In this document: positions 29,001 through 40,014 of the stretch, piece by piece
Position numbering within the stretch: position 1 is the stretch's first letter
How the letters are laid out: each line of letters opens with the position of its first letter
Assembly: GCA_028554755.1 (NCBI GenBank)
Contig: JAPTOF010000030.1
Coordinates: forward strand, 1,674,001 to 1,738,000
Direction of reading: 5' to 3'
Length of the DNA: 64,000 nucleotides
Origin: Cordia subcordata
Lineage: Eukaryota > Streptophyta > Magnoliopsida > Boraginales > Cordiaceae
Translations under genes and position numbers: made by a program
The notes under the pieces: model-generated
Databases searched by the model: none
Told to the model about the DNA's origin: nothing
The model's input: only the letters and a program-made list of their open reading frames with translations

Positions 29001-29456
29001 GGGAGTTCCAATCTCCTTTGCATCTTCAAGGCCAAATTTCTTGATGATTTCCTTGGTGTATTTGGCTTGATTTATGAAGATCCTCTTTTGCTTGTTTGAT
29101 TTGAAGTCCGAGGAAGAAGGTTAATTCTCCCATCATGCTCATCTCGAACTCCTTATGCATGCACTTTGAAAAATTCTCACACAAGGAAACATTAGTAGCA
29201 CCAAAAATTATATCATCTACATAGATTTGGACAAGTAAACTGTCATTGTCTTTTCTTTTGATAAACAGGGTTGAATCAAGTTTTCCTCATTCGAAATTGT
29301 TTTCAACCAAAAATCCACTAAGTCTTTCATACCAAGCTCTAGGAGCTTGCTTTAAGCCATACAAAGCCTTTTCTAGTTTAAAAACATGATTAGGAAAACA
29401 TGAATCTTCAAAACCAGGGGGTTGTTCAACATAAACTTCTTCTTCAATAAATCCAT
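29001..29456 (-). pseudogene. pol: Copia-S reverse transcriptase, C-terminal half, frameshifted
   Basis: The minus strand reads [12 protein letters not shown], then Q-I-Y-V-D-D-I-I-F-G-A-T with the catalytic YVDD intact, then F-F-L-G-L-Q-I-K-Q. It is separated from the N-terminal half by a single-base deletion in an A run near 29460-29466 and from RNase H by another shift near 29080. Confidence 0.8.
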
Positions 29457-30335
29457 TTAAAAATGCACTTTTACATCCATTTGATAAAGTTTAAAGTCCA
29501 TGTGACATGCAAATGCAAGTAACATACAAATGGATTCAAGTCTAGCTACAGGAGCATAAGTTTCATCATAATCAATTCCTTCTTCCTGATTGTATCCTTG
29601 TGCAACAAGTCTAGCCTTATTCCTAGTCACTATTCCAGCTTCATCTAGTTTGTTTCTAAATACCCATTTGGTTCCAATTACCGGTCTATCTTTGGGTCTT
29701 TCAACTAGCTTCCAAACTTTATTTCTTTCAAATTGATTGAGTTCTTCTTGCATTGCTATTATCCAATTATCATCTAGTAGAGCTTCTTTTACATTTTTGG
29801 GTTCAATATGTGAAATAAATGCATGATGCTCACAAAAAGTGCTAATATTACGCCTAGTTCTTACACCTTCATTTGGATTACCGAGTATAAGATCTTGAGG
29901 ATGGTTTCTCACAAACTTCCAACTCTTTGGTAGATCTTCATGAGGTTCTTTTGTTTCATCATCTTTGGTTGAGCAAGGTTTGATTTCCTCATTTTCTTGA
30001 GATCTCCTTTCTTTAAGTTCTTCTTCTTGCTTCGTTTCTTTGTCTTTTGGAGTTGGATCTTCAAGTGTTGTCTTTTCCAAAAGATAACCTACATCATCAA
30101 TTTCCTTTCTCGGCTCAAATGGGTTAATCTCATCAAATGTAACATGTATTGATTCTTCTACAACAAGAGTTCTCTTATTATATACCCTATATGCTTTGCT
30201 CTTTGTGGAATAACCTAAGAATATTCCTTCATCGGATTTAGAATCAAACTTTCTTAAGTGATCCTTAGTGTTTAGAATAAAACATTTACAACCAAATACT
30301 TTGAAGTATGATACTTTAGGTTTTTGCCATACCAT
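29457..30335 (-). pseudogene. pol: Copia-S integrase C-terminus and RT N-terminus
   Basis: A 292-codon open stretch: F-G-C-K-C-F-I-L and the G-Y-S-x-x-S-K-A-Y-R-V-Y-N integrase tail, an acidic lysine-rich linker, then early RT (W-x-x-A-M-Q-E-E-L-x-Q-F, W-V-F-R-N-K, K-A-R-L-V-A-Q-G-Y, Y-A-P-V-A-R). It ends in M-D-V-K where one A is missing, putting the usual S-A-F-L-N-G out of frame. Its start overlaps the integrase ORF because of a one-base deletion near 30325. Confidence 0.8.
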
Positions 30336-31006
30336 AGTTCATATGGAGTTTTGTTTAAAATAGGTCTAATCAATACTCTATTTTGCACATAGCATGCTGT
30401 ATTTATGGCTTCACTCCAAAAATATGTTGGCAAGTTGTGTTCTTTTAGCATAGTCCTTGCCATTTCTTGTAATGTACGATTCTTCCTCTCTACTACCCCA
30501 TTTTGTTGAGGAGTACGAGGGGCCGAAAAGTTATGCTCAATGCCATGTTCATCACAAAAGTTCATAAAAGGGGTATTCATATATTCGGTGCCATTATCAC
30601 TACGGATGCAAGTTATAAAATAGCCTTTCTCATTTTGCACTTTTCTACACAATCTTGCAAATTCATTGAAAGCATCATTTTTATGTGCGAGAAACATCAC
30701 CCATATAAATCTAGTGTAATCATCGACTACAACAAATGCATACCTAGATCCTCCTAAGCTTGCTACATCAATGGGTCCAAACAAATCCATATGTAGTAGT
30801 TGTAATGCTCTATTTGTTGAAACTTTATTTAGGGATTTGAAGGATGTTTTATGTTGTTTTCCTAGTTGGCAAGCATCACAAATTTTATCTTTTTCAAATT
30901 TTAATTTTGGAAGGTCTCTAACTAGATCATGCTTTGATAAATCATTCAATAAGCTCATGCTAGCATGTCCTAGTCTTCTATGCCATAACCAAGTATTATC
31001 ATGCAC
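30272..31006 (-). pseudogene. pol: Copia-S GAG-pre-integrase zinc domain and integrase core
   Basis: The order is H-R-R-L-G-H..C-D-A-C-Q-L-G-K (zinc-binding pre-integrase), then the integrase core with all three acidic residues: H-M-D-L-F-G-P, I-R-S-D-N-G-T-E-Y and [13 protein letters not shown]. The catalytic core looks usable. The frame is lost near 30325 in a run of A. Integrase joins the cDNA to host DNA. Confidence 0.85.
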
Positions 31007-31080
31007 AACAGATAGACATTTAACATGTTGACATATAAGTTGATCAATTTCAACAATGTAAACATTTTCATTTCTCTTGG

Positions 31081-32436
31081 CTATAAATAATACATTTTCA
31101 TTTCCACATTCATAGACAAGACATTTAGAGGATTGAAAATGACTTTATGACCTTTGTCACATAATTGACTAATGCTAAGTAGATTAAATTTTAGACCTTC
31201 TACAAGTAGGACATTATGTATAGCAAGAGAATTTTCATTACCAATGCTTCCTTTTCCAATAATTTTCCCTTTGCTATTGTCCCCAAAGGTGACATCTCCT
31301 CCTTTTATCCTTTTTAGTTTGCAAAAAAGTGAAGAGTTCCCCGTCATGTGTTTGGAACAACCACTATCCAAGATCCATCTTATTTCGCTTGAATTGCATA
31401 CCTCATCCTCATTGGCCATGAGGCAAAAATTTGCTACCTCATGATACTCTTCCTCATCTTCTTCGGTTTCGAAGAAGTCCCATGTAGCTTTGAGCACTTT
31501 TCCTTCCTTCTTCTTTGAAAGCCTAGGACAATTTGCTTTTATATGTCCTGGCTTGTTGCAATTGAAGCACTTTATTTCATCCTTTGCATCTTTCATCTTT
31601 TTGAGCTCTTTACCATCTTTTCCTTTCTTCTTCCATTTTGAGTTGCTTGAAGAGGCCTCCTTTCTCATCTTTCTAAATTTCATAAATTTTTTGAAATTTT
31701 GAGCAAGAAGTGCAATCTCCTCATCTTCTTCTTCATCGTCACTTGATGAAAATCTTGATGCAACTAGAGCAATGGACTTCTTTGTTTTCCTTTCTTCTTC
31801 TTCATGATCTTTTATCTCTAGCTCATGAGTCATGAGTGACCCAATGAGCTCATTGAGCTCCAATGTGTTCAAGTCCTTTGCTTCCTTTATTGCTGTGACT
31901 TTTGGTTGCCATGATGATGGCAAGCTCCTTAGTACTTTCCTTACTTTCTCTACATTAGAATAATCTTTACCAAGAGCTTTCAAACCATTAGTAATTTCAA
32001 CAAATCTAGAAAACATTTGTTCAACATTTTCATTTGGAAGCATTTTGAATAATTCATATTTATGTACAAGCATAGCAATCCTAGATTCTTTTACTTGGCT
32101 TGTTCCTTCATAAGTTACTTCTAATTGATCCCAAAGCTCTTTGGCTGAAGTACAACCCATTACTCTAGCCAATTCAGTGGCATTCATAGCATTAAATAAA
32201 TAATGTAAAGCCTTTTGATTTAACTCAAATAATTTTATATCTTCATCATTCCATTCACTTTCAGGTTTAGGTATTCTCCTATTGCCTTCTAATTTTGTAG
32301 GTAAGGTAGGCCCATTTTTTATGATTTTCCAAGCTTTATAATCATGTGATTGTATAAACACTTTCATTCTCATTTTCCAAAATGTATAATTAGTTCCATC
32401 AAAAGGGGGTGCTTGTTTAACAGAAATTCCCTTCAT
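31081..32436 (-). CDS. gag: Copia-S gag and protease
   Basis: A 451-codon open stretch. Residues about 1-200 are UBN2-type gag (P-P-F-D-G-T-N-Y-x-F-W-K-x-R-M, E-L-W-D-Q-L-E-x-T-Y-E-G, L-P-S-S-W). An acidic/basic linker follows, then a CX2CX4HX4C knuckle near residue 290 (C-F-N-C-N-K-P-G-H-I-K-A-N-C) and the aspartic protease (W-I-L-D-S-G-C-S-K-H-M-T-G). The start ATG is about 60 bp after the primer-binding site. The frame ends near 31130 at a small indel before the pre-integrase domain. Confidence 0.85.
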   Translation of the reverse strand: MKGISVKQAPPFDGTNYTFWKMRMKVFIQSHDYKAWKIIKNGPTLPTKLEGNRRIPKPESEWNDEDIKLFELNQKALHYLFNAMNATELARVMGCTSAKELWDQLEVTYEGTSQVKESRIAMLVHKYELFKMLPNENVEQMFSRFVEITNGLKALGKDYSNVEKVRKVLRSLPSSWQPKVTAIKEAKDLNTLELNELIGSLMTHELEIKDHEEEERKTKKSIALVASRFSSSDDEEEDEEIALLAQNFKKFMKFRKMRKEASSSNSKWKKKGKDGKELKKMKDAKDEIKCFNCNKPGHIKANCPRLSKKKEGKVLKATWDFFETEEDEEEYHEVANFCLMANEDEVCNSSEIRWILDSGCSKHMTGNSSLFCKLKRIKGGDVTFGDNSKGKIIGKGSIGNENSLAIHNVLLVEGLKFNLLSISQLCDKGHKVIFNPLNVLSMNVEMKMYYL

Positions 32437-32483
32437 ATTTGCAATAAATTCTACTAGTTGTTAAACTATGATGTAGAACCCTA

Positions 32484-32495
32484 GCTCTGATACCA
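32484..32495 (-). promoter_or_regulatory. Copia-S primer-binding site (initiator tRNA-Met)
   Basis: Minus strand TGGTATCAGAGC, two bases after the LTR end, is the standard copia primer site, complementary to the 3' end of initiator tRNA-Met. Confidence 0.9.
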
Positions 32496-32497
32496 AA

Positions 32498-33802
32498 TGT
32501 GGGTGCAAATATCGTAAGAGGGGGGGGTGAATTAAGATATTTATACTAAATTTCGTTTTTAAAATTTACAGAAAATTTACAACTCTAACAAGCAATATAT
32601 CAAACACTATATAAGCAAGGTAATAAGAATGAAATTAAAAGCAAGGAGAAGAGAGACAAACGATTTTTAGATGGTTCGGCCAAGCCTACGTCCACCGCCC
32701 AAGGAATCTCCCCTTAGGACTTCAAGGATCTCCACTAAAATGCTTCTTCAAAACTTGGTGAAGCACAAACCAAGATTTTTACAACCTCTTTGAAGTCTCA
32801 CTTCAAAGAACCCAAAAGACTTTCTCTATAGGATTTCCTCACACTTTTACAAGCTACAATGGATATATCTCACAATGAATAAAGCTCTCAAAGTGTGAAT
32901 ACTCAAGAATGAAAAGAGATTGGATCTGAAAATTTCCTCAAGAAGAGAAAATAATAAGCTCTTGAAAGCTCAATATATTGCAAGAATGGCTCAAGAAGTA
33001 TTGAATGATGATAAAAGCTTTTGCACACTTCAATTGATTGATTAGAACTTGTATTTGAATGTGTATTTATAGAGATTTGAGGGTTAGGGATTTGGTAGGT
33101 GAAGGAAGATTGAAAATCTCGGCCAGAACGTTAAGAAACAGCTAGTGCATTTATTACAGCCCCGTTCAGCCGGTCGACCGGCTTGGTCGTCCGGCTTGCC
33201 CTTCTCCTTCTCTGACTAGGCTGGACGCCTTAGCCAGTCGACCGGCTAGGGGGTCCGGCTATTTCTTTCACTTTCTGATTAGGCCGGGCTACCACCCAGG
33301 TCAGCCGGTCGACCGGCTTGGGGGTCCGGCCACTCCAGAATGTGAAGTAAAGCCAGATTCTTTTAGAAAAACAAGCTCAAGTGTATTTTCACAACTCCAA
33401 GTAATTTTGAATAAATATGTAAACGCATGTTGTGAATGAAAACACCCCAAAAGCTCATTTTGTCTCAATGTGTGTATTCAAATACTTTTGTGCATATTTT
33501 AAAAGTGCAAGACTTGAGAAAAATTTTGCAATGATAAGGAAGAATGTTTTGAGCCAAGTCTATACAGTACATGGGCATTTCACAAGAAGAGCAAGAAGAA
33601 AAAAAATAAATCCGGTACCCCTTATGTCTTCTCTTCTCCTCCTTATGCCTTCTTATCTTTTCTCTTCTTCAAATGATCCTTTATGCACATCTTCATATTT
33701 TCCAAGTTTCATATAATATCTCATTTCACAAGAAGCTGTTTAATCAAATAATGCATATACATATTTTCATCATCAAAATCAATAAAGAATATTTAGCTAA
33801 CA
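32498..33802 (-). repeat. Copia-S 5' LTR (1,305 bp)
   Basis: Same TGTGGG and GCTAACA ends as the 3' LTR and nearly identical to it. Contains the palindrome array (33168-33330) and TATA box CTATAAATA (33064-33072, minus). It has a single copy of the 140-bp unit duplicated in the 3' LTR. Confidence 0.9.
33168..33330. promoter_or_regulatory. GTCGAC palindrome array, Copia-S 5' LTR
   Basis: AGCCGGTCGACCGGCT at 33168-33183 and near 33302, with a one-base variant (AGCCAGTCGACCGGCT) near 33232; each is followed by a G-rich spacer and GTCCGGC. Positions 33168-33195 are identical to 16942-16969 in the Gypsy-1 5' LTR, in the same orientation. Confidence 0.8.
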
Positions 33803-34077
33803 AATCCTCTTTGAAGATCCACTTCCCGCCTAAGGAATCCTTATTGAAAGGTTCATCTATCAAGGAGAAGGAGAGTACTTCTTGGCCCCTAAACTCAAAT
33901 GTTGCACTTGACCCCTCATGCTCTAAAATGAAGCAAACAAACCACTTTGAGGTTCTTTATCAAGTAGGGGACATTGAAGTTGATGAGTTGAACAAAAATG
34001 ATTAGCCTAGTTTGATGATGGAATGCATCAAGGATGGCAATCCAAATGCTAATGGAAATCCTCTTTCGGGGCAAAGG
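33803..34077 (+). pseudogene. LINE-G ORF1, C-terminal part of the left copy
   Basis: Resumes LINE-G after Copia-S. It encodes the same tail as 42790-43070 (K-E-S-T-S, K-Q-T-N-H-F-E-V-L, D-I-E-V-D-E-L-N-K-N-D), with a stop (TAG) after N-D where the right copy has K-P. It breaks at 34077 within the G-Q-R stretch, where the Copia-P LTR begins. Confidence 0.8.
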
Positions 34078-35991
34078 TGTTGGATTGATATTATTAAGTG
34101 TGATATATCCTAGTCCATATTTTCAAAAATTCTACCAAGAAAACATGCTAGGAAAATAAAATAACCACATAACACACACAAGAACATGCTTAAGAACATA
34201 TAGAATATAACTAGTACTTGCAAAAATATGTAAAGCTAACCTCTTGAAGCGTGGCGCCTTTGATGAAGCTAAAACCGTCACGAGCTTTGTTCCCGTCACG
34301 AGCTTTGTTCTCGTACACGAACAAGGCCGCTAAAAATTTTACTATAAGGGTGTCCCAATAGGCAACTCCCTAGCCTTCTTCCGTATGATTAGAGAGACTT
34401 ATCTTGAGAGAATAGCCTCTTGTGTGGGAAGAAGCAAAGTAATATGCTCTTCAAAAACTAGAGCAAAAATCACACAATAAGTGTGTACTATGTGTTGTAA
34501 TATTTTCTTGCCAAAAAGGAAGAAATCAACTACAAAGTGGATTACAAAAAAGATGTAGGGTCTTGTCTATTTATAGAGAGAACCTTGGCACCCCAAGTTG
34601 CTAATCTTTCAATGTGGGAGAAAATTTCATGTAACATTTCCTTTATGTAACTTGTCAATCTTGTCTTGGAAGACTTATGCAAGTTGCCCACTTGTTTTTG
34701 CAGTATTTTGTAAGTTGACCACTTGTCTCGAAAGACTTGGGCCAAGCGCACCATCCAAGCCCAACACATAGTCCATAATCCATGTAGAGGCCCAAGATTA
34801 ATAAGAAGCCATCCTAGCCCAATTAGGTTATCTTGGACTCTAAATAAAGCCCAAACCCAATTCCAAGCTTTGGCCTAATAAGGCAACTACCACAATATCG
34901 AATTTGTTTTTCCAAAATTACTCTCTCAAAGTCATTTCAACTAGGGAAGGGACCAAGAAGACACAATTAACCTTGGCTTCCAAAAATAATTAAAAACATC
35001 CTTGCCCGATCTAGGCGACATAATAATTATTTTTAACTCCGATCTATTCCACCGTAAGATCAAAGTTGCACTCCAAGAATAATTTGCTATTACTCAAAAG
35101 CTTGTCACAAAAGAATGTGAACTTTGTCTTTGACCTATTAAATAACTGACCATAATGCCCCTCTATGTATACCCACAGCTAAGACTGGTCCTTTGGCCTA
35201 TGTACTATCTCCTCCTTAGTTGTATCTTTTTCCGGTCGGTTTCTTGTCCTATTGCCAACCATCTTTGGTCATGGAATCTCTTGATCTCGGGAGCAGCCCT
35301 CAAGCCATATGACTGACACACCTATAAAGGTAGTATCACTACATCTATTCAGATGATATATTTGGATAATCCCAAAGGGGGCACATAGATTCCATTTTGC
35401 ATATGCATGTTCTAATTAATTAGAAATTAGCAGTCAATGCACAAGGCTGTTGATCCTAATAAAATAAGATCTCACCCACAGTGAATCAAAATACCAAATC
35501 CTAACTTTATTAGTTCATCCACATACACTCAAGATTAAGAGTAATGATCATTTAGTAGCAGTGAGTGTCCTGTTTTTCTTTCTTTGATAGTACGTCTCTA
35601 GAAAACATACTTACAATGGTCCTATCCAATACATGACACACGTACTATTGAGATAAATCCAGAAAATCCTCTAATGACTTAGGTAGATCACCCTCAAAGA
35701 AGGGACTTGCTCAATATAACCTTATCCCAGTAGAGTGCCCAATACTACTATTTGGTTATGGATTCAGTCTATGATGTGACTAAATCTAGACTTAGACCTA
35801 CTGTGCGTCCATCCTCACGGCGCACCTAAGTCATTAGTTCAAATCAAAGGACCTTCATACATGCATCAATAAAACATAACCGAGATAATATGTAAGAAAC
35901 TCATAATGTCATTTAACAAAAAATGATTATACATTATTTCATATCCAAAATGTCATGTACAAGTGAGCTTTAGGGCATACTAATCCTAACA
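34078..35991 (-). repeat. Copia-P left LTR
   Basis: Plus-strand ends TGTTGGATTG and AATCCTAACA; minus strand therefore begins TGTTAGGATT and ends CAATCCAACA. A TATA box (minus CTATAAATAG, 34567-34576) is present. A short 'cacgagctttgttc.cgt' duplication lies at 34275-34315. Compare the reversed LTR at 40015-41867. Confidence 0.85.
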
Positions 35992-36008
35992 ATCTCCCAC
36001 TTGCACTG
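35992..36008 (-). promoter_or_regulatory. Copia-P left polypurine tract
   Basis: Minus-strand GTGCAAGTGGGAGAT abuts the LTR start. The same tract is at about 40000-40014 (plus), 53651-53665 and 57663-57677 in the related copies. Confidence 0.65.
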
Positions 36009-37560
36009 AATATCACTTTTGCAAAGCCTAATACCCAAAGACTCTAAATGTGTGGCAAACACTTTCTCTTAAAAAGTCTTAGTAAATGAGTCTACCAGGT
36101 TTTCTGCTGAAGCTATCTTTTCAACTACTACATGTCCTCTCTAGATAAACTCACAGATCAAATGATATTTTCGTTCAATATGTTTACCCTTTTTGTGATT
36201 CCTGGGCTCTTTGCACTGTGAAACAGCACCGTTGTTGTCGCAACACAATGTTATTGGTCTGTGAGCTACCGGCACAACCTCTAGGTTTAACAGGAACTTT
36301 CTTAGTCATATTGCCTCTTTCGTAGCCTCAAATGCTGCTACATACTCAGTGTCCATGGTAGAGTCAGCAACATAATTTTGCTTCATAATTCTCCATGAAA
36401 TAGCTTCTCTTGATAGAGTAAAAATATATCCAGAAGTTGACTTCCTAGAATCTCTGTCGGACTGAAAATCCAAGTCTATATAGGCTAATGGCATTAGATC
36501 ATCTGCATGGTATTCCAGCACATAATCATTACTTCCTTGCAGGAATTTGAATATATGCTTAACCATGACCTAATGTGCTGGTCCAGGGTTTGACTAATCT
36601 CTACTAATCATACCAACAGTAAAGTAGATATCTGGTCTAGTACATAACATGGCATACATAAGGCTTCCAACCGCCGAAGCATAAGGAATTCACTTCATGC
36701 TCTCTATTTCCTTAGGTCTTTTAGGACATTGATCCCGAGATAGATAAACTCCATGTCTAGAAGTTAATGAGGCTTTCTTAGAGTTTTGCGTGTTAAACCT
36801 GACCAATATCTTCTCAATAAATGAAGCTTGAGATAGGGCTAGCCTTCTGTTCTTACGATCTCGCATAAGCTTGATACCTAGAACATAACTAGCTTCTCCT
36901 AAATCCTTCATTTGAAATTGAGTAGAAAGCTAAACCTTGGATGATAATATCCCCATATCATTTCCAATTAGTAGGATATCATGCACATACAGAACCAAAA
37001 AAGCTACAGCATTTCTATTACGCCTCTTATATACGTAAGATTTATCAATATTTTTATCAAAATCGTAAGGTTTAATTACCCGATCAAATTTGATGTTTCA
37101 CGCTCGGATGCCCGCTTTAGTCCATAAATAGACATTTTTAACTAACAAACCAAATGTTCCTGGCCTTTAGCAACATATCCATCTGGTTGTGTCATGTAAA
37201 TGGTCTCGTCAAGTTCCCCATTAAGAAAGGCTGTTTTGACGTCCATTTGGCATATCTCGTAGTCATAATGAAAAGCGATGGATAGGAGTATCCTGATGGA
37301 TTTAATCATGGCTACTGGTGAGAAAGTTTCCTCATAATCGATCCCTTTTTTCTGAGTATAACCTTTTGCCATCAACCTTGCTTTAAAGGTTTCAACCTTT
37401 CCATCAATTCCTTTTTTTCTCTTGCAGACCCATTTGCACCAAATAGGTTTTACCCCTTCAGGTGCAACTACCAGATCCCAGACTTTGTTAGAATATATAG
37501 ATTCTAACTCTGAATCCATTGCCTTATGCCATTGGTCGACATCTATGTCCACTCTCCATT
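36009..37560 (-). pseudogene. Copia-P left pol: RNase H and RT, broken; YVDD changed to YVHD
   Basis: RNase H lies at 36020-36570 (Y-I-D-L-D-F-Q-S-D-R-D-S-R-K-S-T-S-G-Y, T-M-D-T-E-Y-V-A-A); RT at 36690-37552 (W-H-K-A-M-D-S-E-L, G-Y-T-Q-K-K-G-I-D-Y-E-E-T-F-S-P-V-A, M-D-V-K-T-A-F-L-N-G). Near 36975-37000 the active site reads L-Y-V-H-D-I-L-L, the first catalytic Asp being His. Frameshifts and stops occur between blocks. Not functional. Confidence 0.8.
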
Positions 37561-37567
37561 TCTAGGT

Positions 37568-38280
37568 TTGTCTCATAGGGAAGATGACTAAACGGTCATT
37601 TTCTTCTAAAGGAGAAAGGGCCAAAGAAGTATTGGAATTGGTTCACACTAATGTGTATGGTCCTATGAGCAAACCAGCACGAGGAGGTTATGAGTTCAAA
37701 GCTGAGGCAGAGTAGAAATTATATAAACATATTAAAGCCCTTCGGTCTAATCGAGGTAGAAAATACCTCTCAAGTGAGTTCAAAGACTATCTTACACAAG
37801 AAGGGATAGTGTCTCAGTTGACTGTACCAGGGACTCCTCAGCAAAATGGGGTAGCAGAGATAAAAAATCGTACCCTATTGGATATGGTTAGGTCAATGAT
37901 GAGTCATGCATCATTACCTTTATCTTTTTAGGGGTATGCCATTGAAACAGCGGCATACATCTTGAACTTGGTACCATCTAAATCAGCACCTAGGACATCT
38001 CAAGAAATATGGACTGGGCGTAAGCCTAGTTTAAATCATCTCCACATTTGGGGTTGTCCAGCTTATGTACTTAATAGTAATGGTTCAAAATTGAAGCCAA
38101 GATCTGAGTTATGTTATTTCATTGGATATCCTAAAGGAACCAGAGGTGGGATCTTTTATAATCCTAAGGAGTAAAAGGTGTTTATAAGCACCCATGCTAA
38201 ATACTTAGAGAATGATGAAATGGTCTAGAAAACACCAGATTCTAAATTTGTTCTAGATGAGATTTCACAAGAATCTCCAG
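37568..38280 (+). pseudogene. Copia-P right integrase, second catalytic Asp lost
   Basis: Recognisable blocks: L-R-S-N-R-G-R-K-Y (normally LRSDRGGEY, so the second acidic residue is Asn), G-T-P-Q-Q-N-G-V-A-E, A-S-L-P-L-S-F-stop-G-Y-A, and the C-terminal W-G-C-P-A-Y-V-L and [11 protein letters not shown]. The segment carrying the first Asp is shortened. At least two in-frame stops. Confidence 0.8.
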
Positions 38281-39330
38281 TAACACCTGTGGTAACTATG
38301 AGTGAAAAAGAACAACATATTACACCTAATATATCAAAGCATCATCGTAGTGGGAGGATGTCTAGGCCTCCTGATAGATGCTATGGAGAGTCCTTTCAGA
38401 CTTATTCAGAGAATCAGGTGGTGGATCCCACAAGTTATAATGAAGCAGTTTCTGACATAGATGCCGACCAATGGCATAAGGCAATGGATTCAGAGTTAGA
38501 ATCTACGTATTTTAACAAAGTCTGGGATCTTATAGTTGAACCTGAAGGGGTAAAACCTATTGGGTGCAAATAGGTCTACAAGAGAAAAAGAGGAGTTGAT
38601 GGGAAGGTTGAAACCTTCAAAGAAAGGTTGGTGGCAAAAGGTTATACTAAAAAAAAAAAGGGATCGAATATGAGGAAACTTTCTTACCAGTAGCCATGCT
38701 TAAATCCATCAGGATACTCCTAACCATCGCTTGTCATTATGACTACGAGATATGGCAAATGGACGTCAAGACAGCCTTTCTTAATAGGGAACTTGACGAG
38801 ACCATTTACATGACACAACCAGATGGATACATTGCTAAAGGCCAGAACATATGGTTTGTAAACTAAAGAAGTCCATTTATGGATTAAAACAGGCATCTAG
38901 AGCATGGAACATCAAATTTGATCGACCAATTAAATTTTATGGTTTTAATCAAAATATTGATGAACCTTGCATATATAAGAGGCGTAATAGAAATGATATA
39001 TATTTTATGTTATGTATGTGGATGATATCCTACTAATTGGAAATGATGTAGGGATATTATCATCCATCAAGGTTTGGCTTTCTACTCAATTTCAAATGAA
39101 GGATTTAGGAGAAGTTAGTTATGTTCTAGGCGTCAAGCTTACGCGAGATCGTAAGAACAAAAGGCTAGCCCTATCTCAAGCTTCATTTATTGAGAAGATA
39201 TTAGTCAGGTTTAACATGCAAAACTCTAAGAAGGCCTCGTTACCTTCGAGACATGGAGTTTATCTATCTCGGATCAATGTCCTAAAACACTTGGGGAGAT
39301 AGAGAGCATGAAGTGAGTTCCTTATGCTTC
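38281..39330 (+). pseudogene. Copia-P right reverse transcriptase, frameshifted
   Basis: A linker with R-S-G-R-M-S-R-P-P-D-R, then RT: W-H-K-A-M-D-S-E-L-E-S, G-Y-T-K-K-K-K (A-run expansion), [21 protein letters not shown], and an intact [11 protein letters not shown] at about 39015. At least four frameshifts or stops. Confidence 0.8.
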
Positions 39331-40000
39331 AGTAGTTGGAGGCCTCATTTATGCCATGTTATGTACTGGACCAGATATCTGCTTTGCTGTTGGCATGGTT
39401 AGTAGATATCAATCAAACCCTGGACTGACACATTGGGCCGTGGTTAAGCATATATTCAAATTCCTATAAGGAACTAAGGATTATGTGCTGGAATACTGTG
39501 TAGACGATCTAACGCCATTAGCCTATATAGACTCGAATTTCCAGTCCAACAGAGATTCCAGGAAGTCTGCTTCTGGATATGTTATCACTCTGTCAAGAGG
39601 AGCTATTTCATGGAAAAGTGTGAAGGAAAATTATATTGCTGATTCTACCATGGAGGCCGAGTATGTGGCAGCGTCTGAGGCTTCGAAAGAGGTAGTATGC
39701 CTAAGAAAGTTCCTGTTAGACCTAGAGGTTGTGCCGGGAGCTCACAGACCAATAACGTTGTATTGCAACAACAACAGTACTGTTTCACAGTGCAAAGAGC
39801 TCAGGAATCACAAAAAGGGTAAACACATTGAACAGAAATATCATTTGATCCGTGAGTTTATCCAGAGAGGAGATGTAGTAGTTGAAAAGATAGCTTCAGC
39901 GGAAAACTTGGCGGACCCATTAACAAAGACTCTTCCAGAGAAAATTTTCACCACACATTTAGAGTCCATGGGTATTAAGTTGTGCAGAAATGATGTTTAG
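39331..40000 (+). pseudogene. Copia-P right RNase H, one catalytic Asp lost
   Basis: The 171-codon stretch 39485-40000 has Y-I-D-S-N-F-Q-S, T-M-E-A-E-Y-V-A, and Y-C-N-N-N-S-T where Y-C-D-N is expected, so a catalytic Asp is Asn. The tail K-H-I-E-Q-K-Y-H-L-I-R-E-F and A-D-P-L-T-K is intact. It ends 14 bp before the LTR, next to the polypurine tract GTGCAAGTGGGAGAT. Confidence 0.8.
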
Positions 40001-40014
40001 TGCAAGTGGGAGAT

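Larger units (their letters stand above)
24661..33802 (-). mobile_element. Copia-S, SIRE/Maximus-like Ty1/copia element with an extra ORF
   Basis: A 9.1-kb minus-strand element with both LTRs (32498-33802 and 24661-26102), an initiator-tRNA-Met primer site, gag-pol, a 1.2-kb extra ORF before the 3' LTR, and multiple polypurine tracts; this layout is that of the SIRE/Maximus lineage. The LTRs differ at only a few bases over their first 600 bp, and the 3' LTR has an extra 140-bp duplication. pol has at least four single-base frameshifts; gag, RNase H and the extra ORF are open. Inserted in LINE-G ORF1. Confidence 0.9.
34078..37560 (-). mobile_element. Copia-P left arm (minus): RT, RNase H, 3' LTR
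   Basis: Minus-strand half of a copia element: 3' LTR 34078-35991, polypurine tract, RNase H and RT remains. It stops at the beginning of RT near 37560, where plus-strand integrase sequence of a second half begins. The arm is mirrored by 38445-41867, giving an inverted repeat of about 3.4 kb. No 5-bp duplication links its outer end (left flank GCAAAG) with the outer end of the other arm (right flank AAAATG). Confidence 0.85.

Noticed and set aside
24661..34077. Two separate LINEs on either side of Copia-S
   Set aside because: The 5-bp duplication and the uninterrupted sister sequence at about 42790 show that a single LINE-G ORF1 was split by one insertion.
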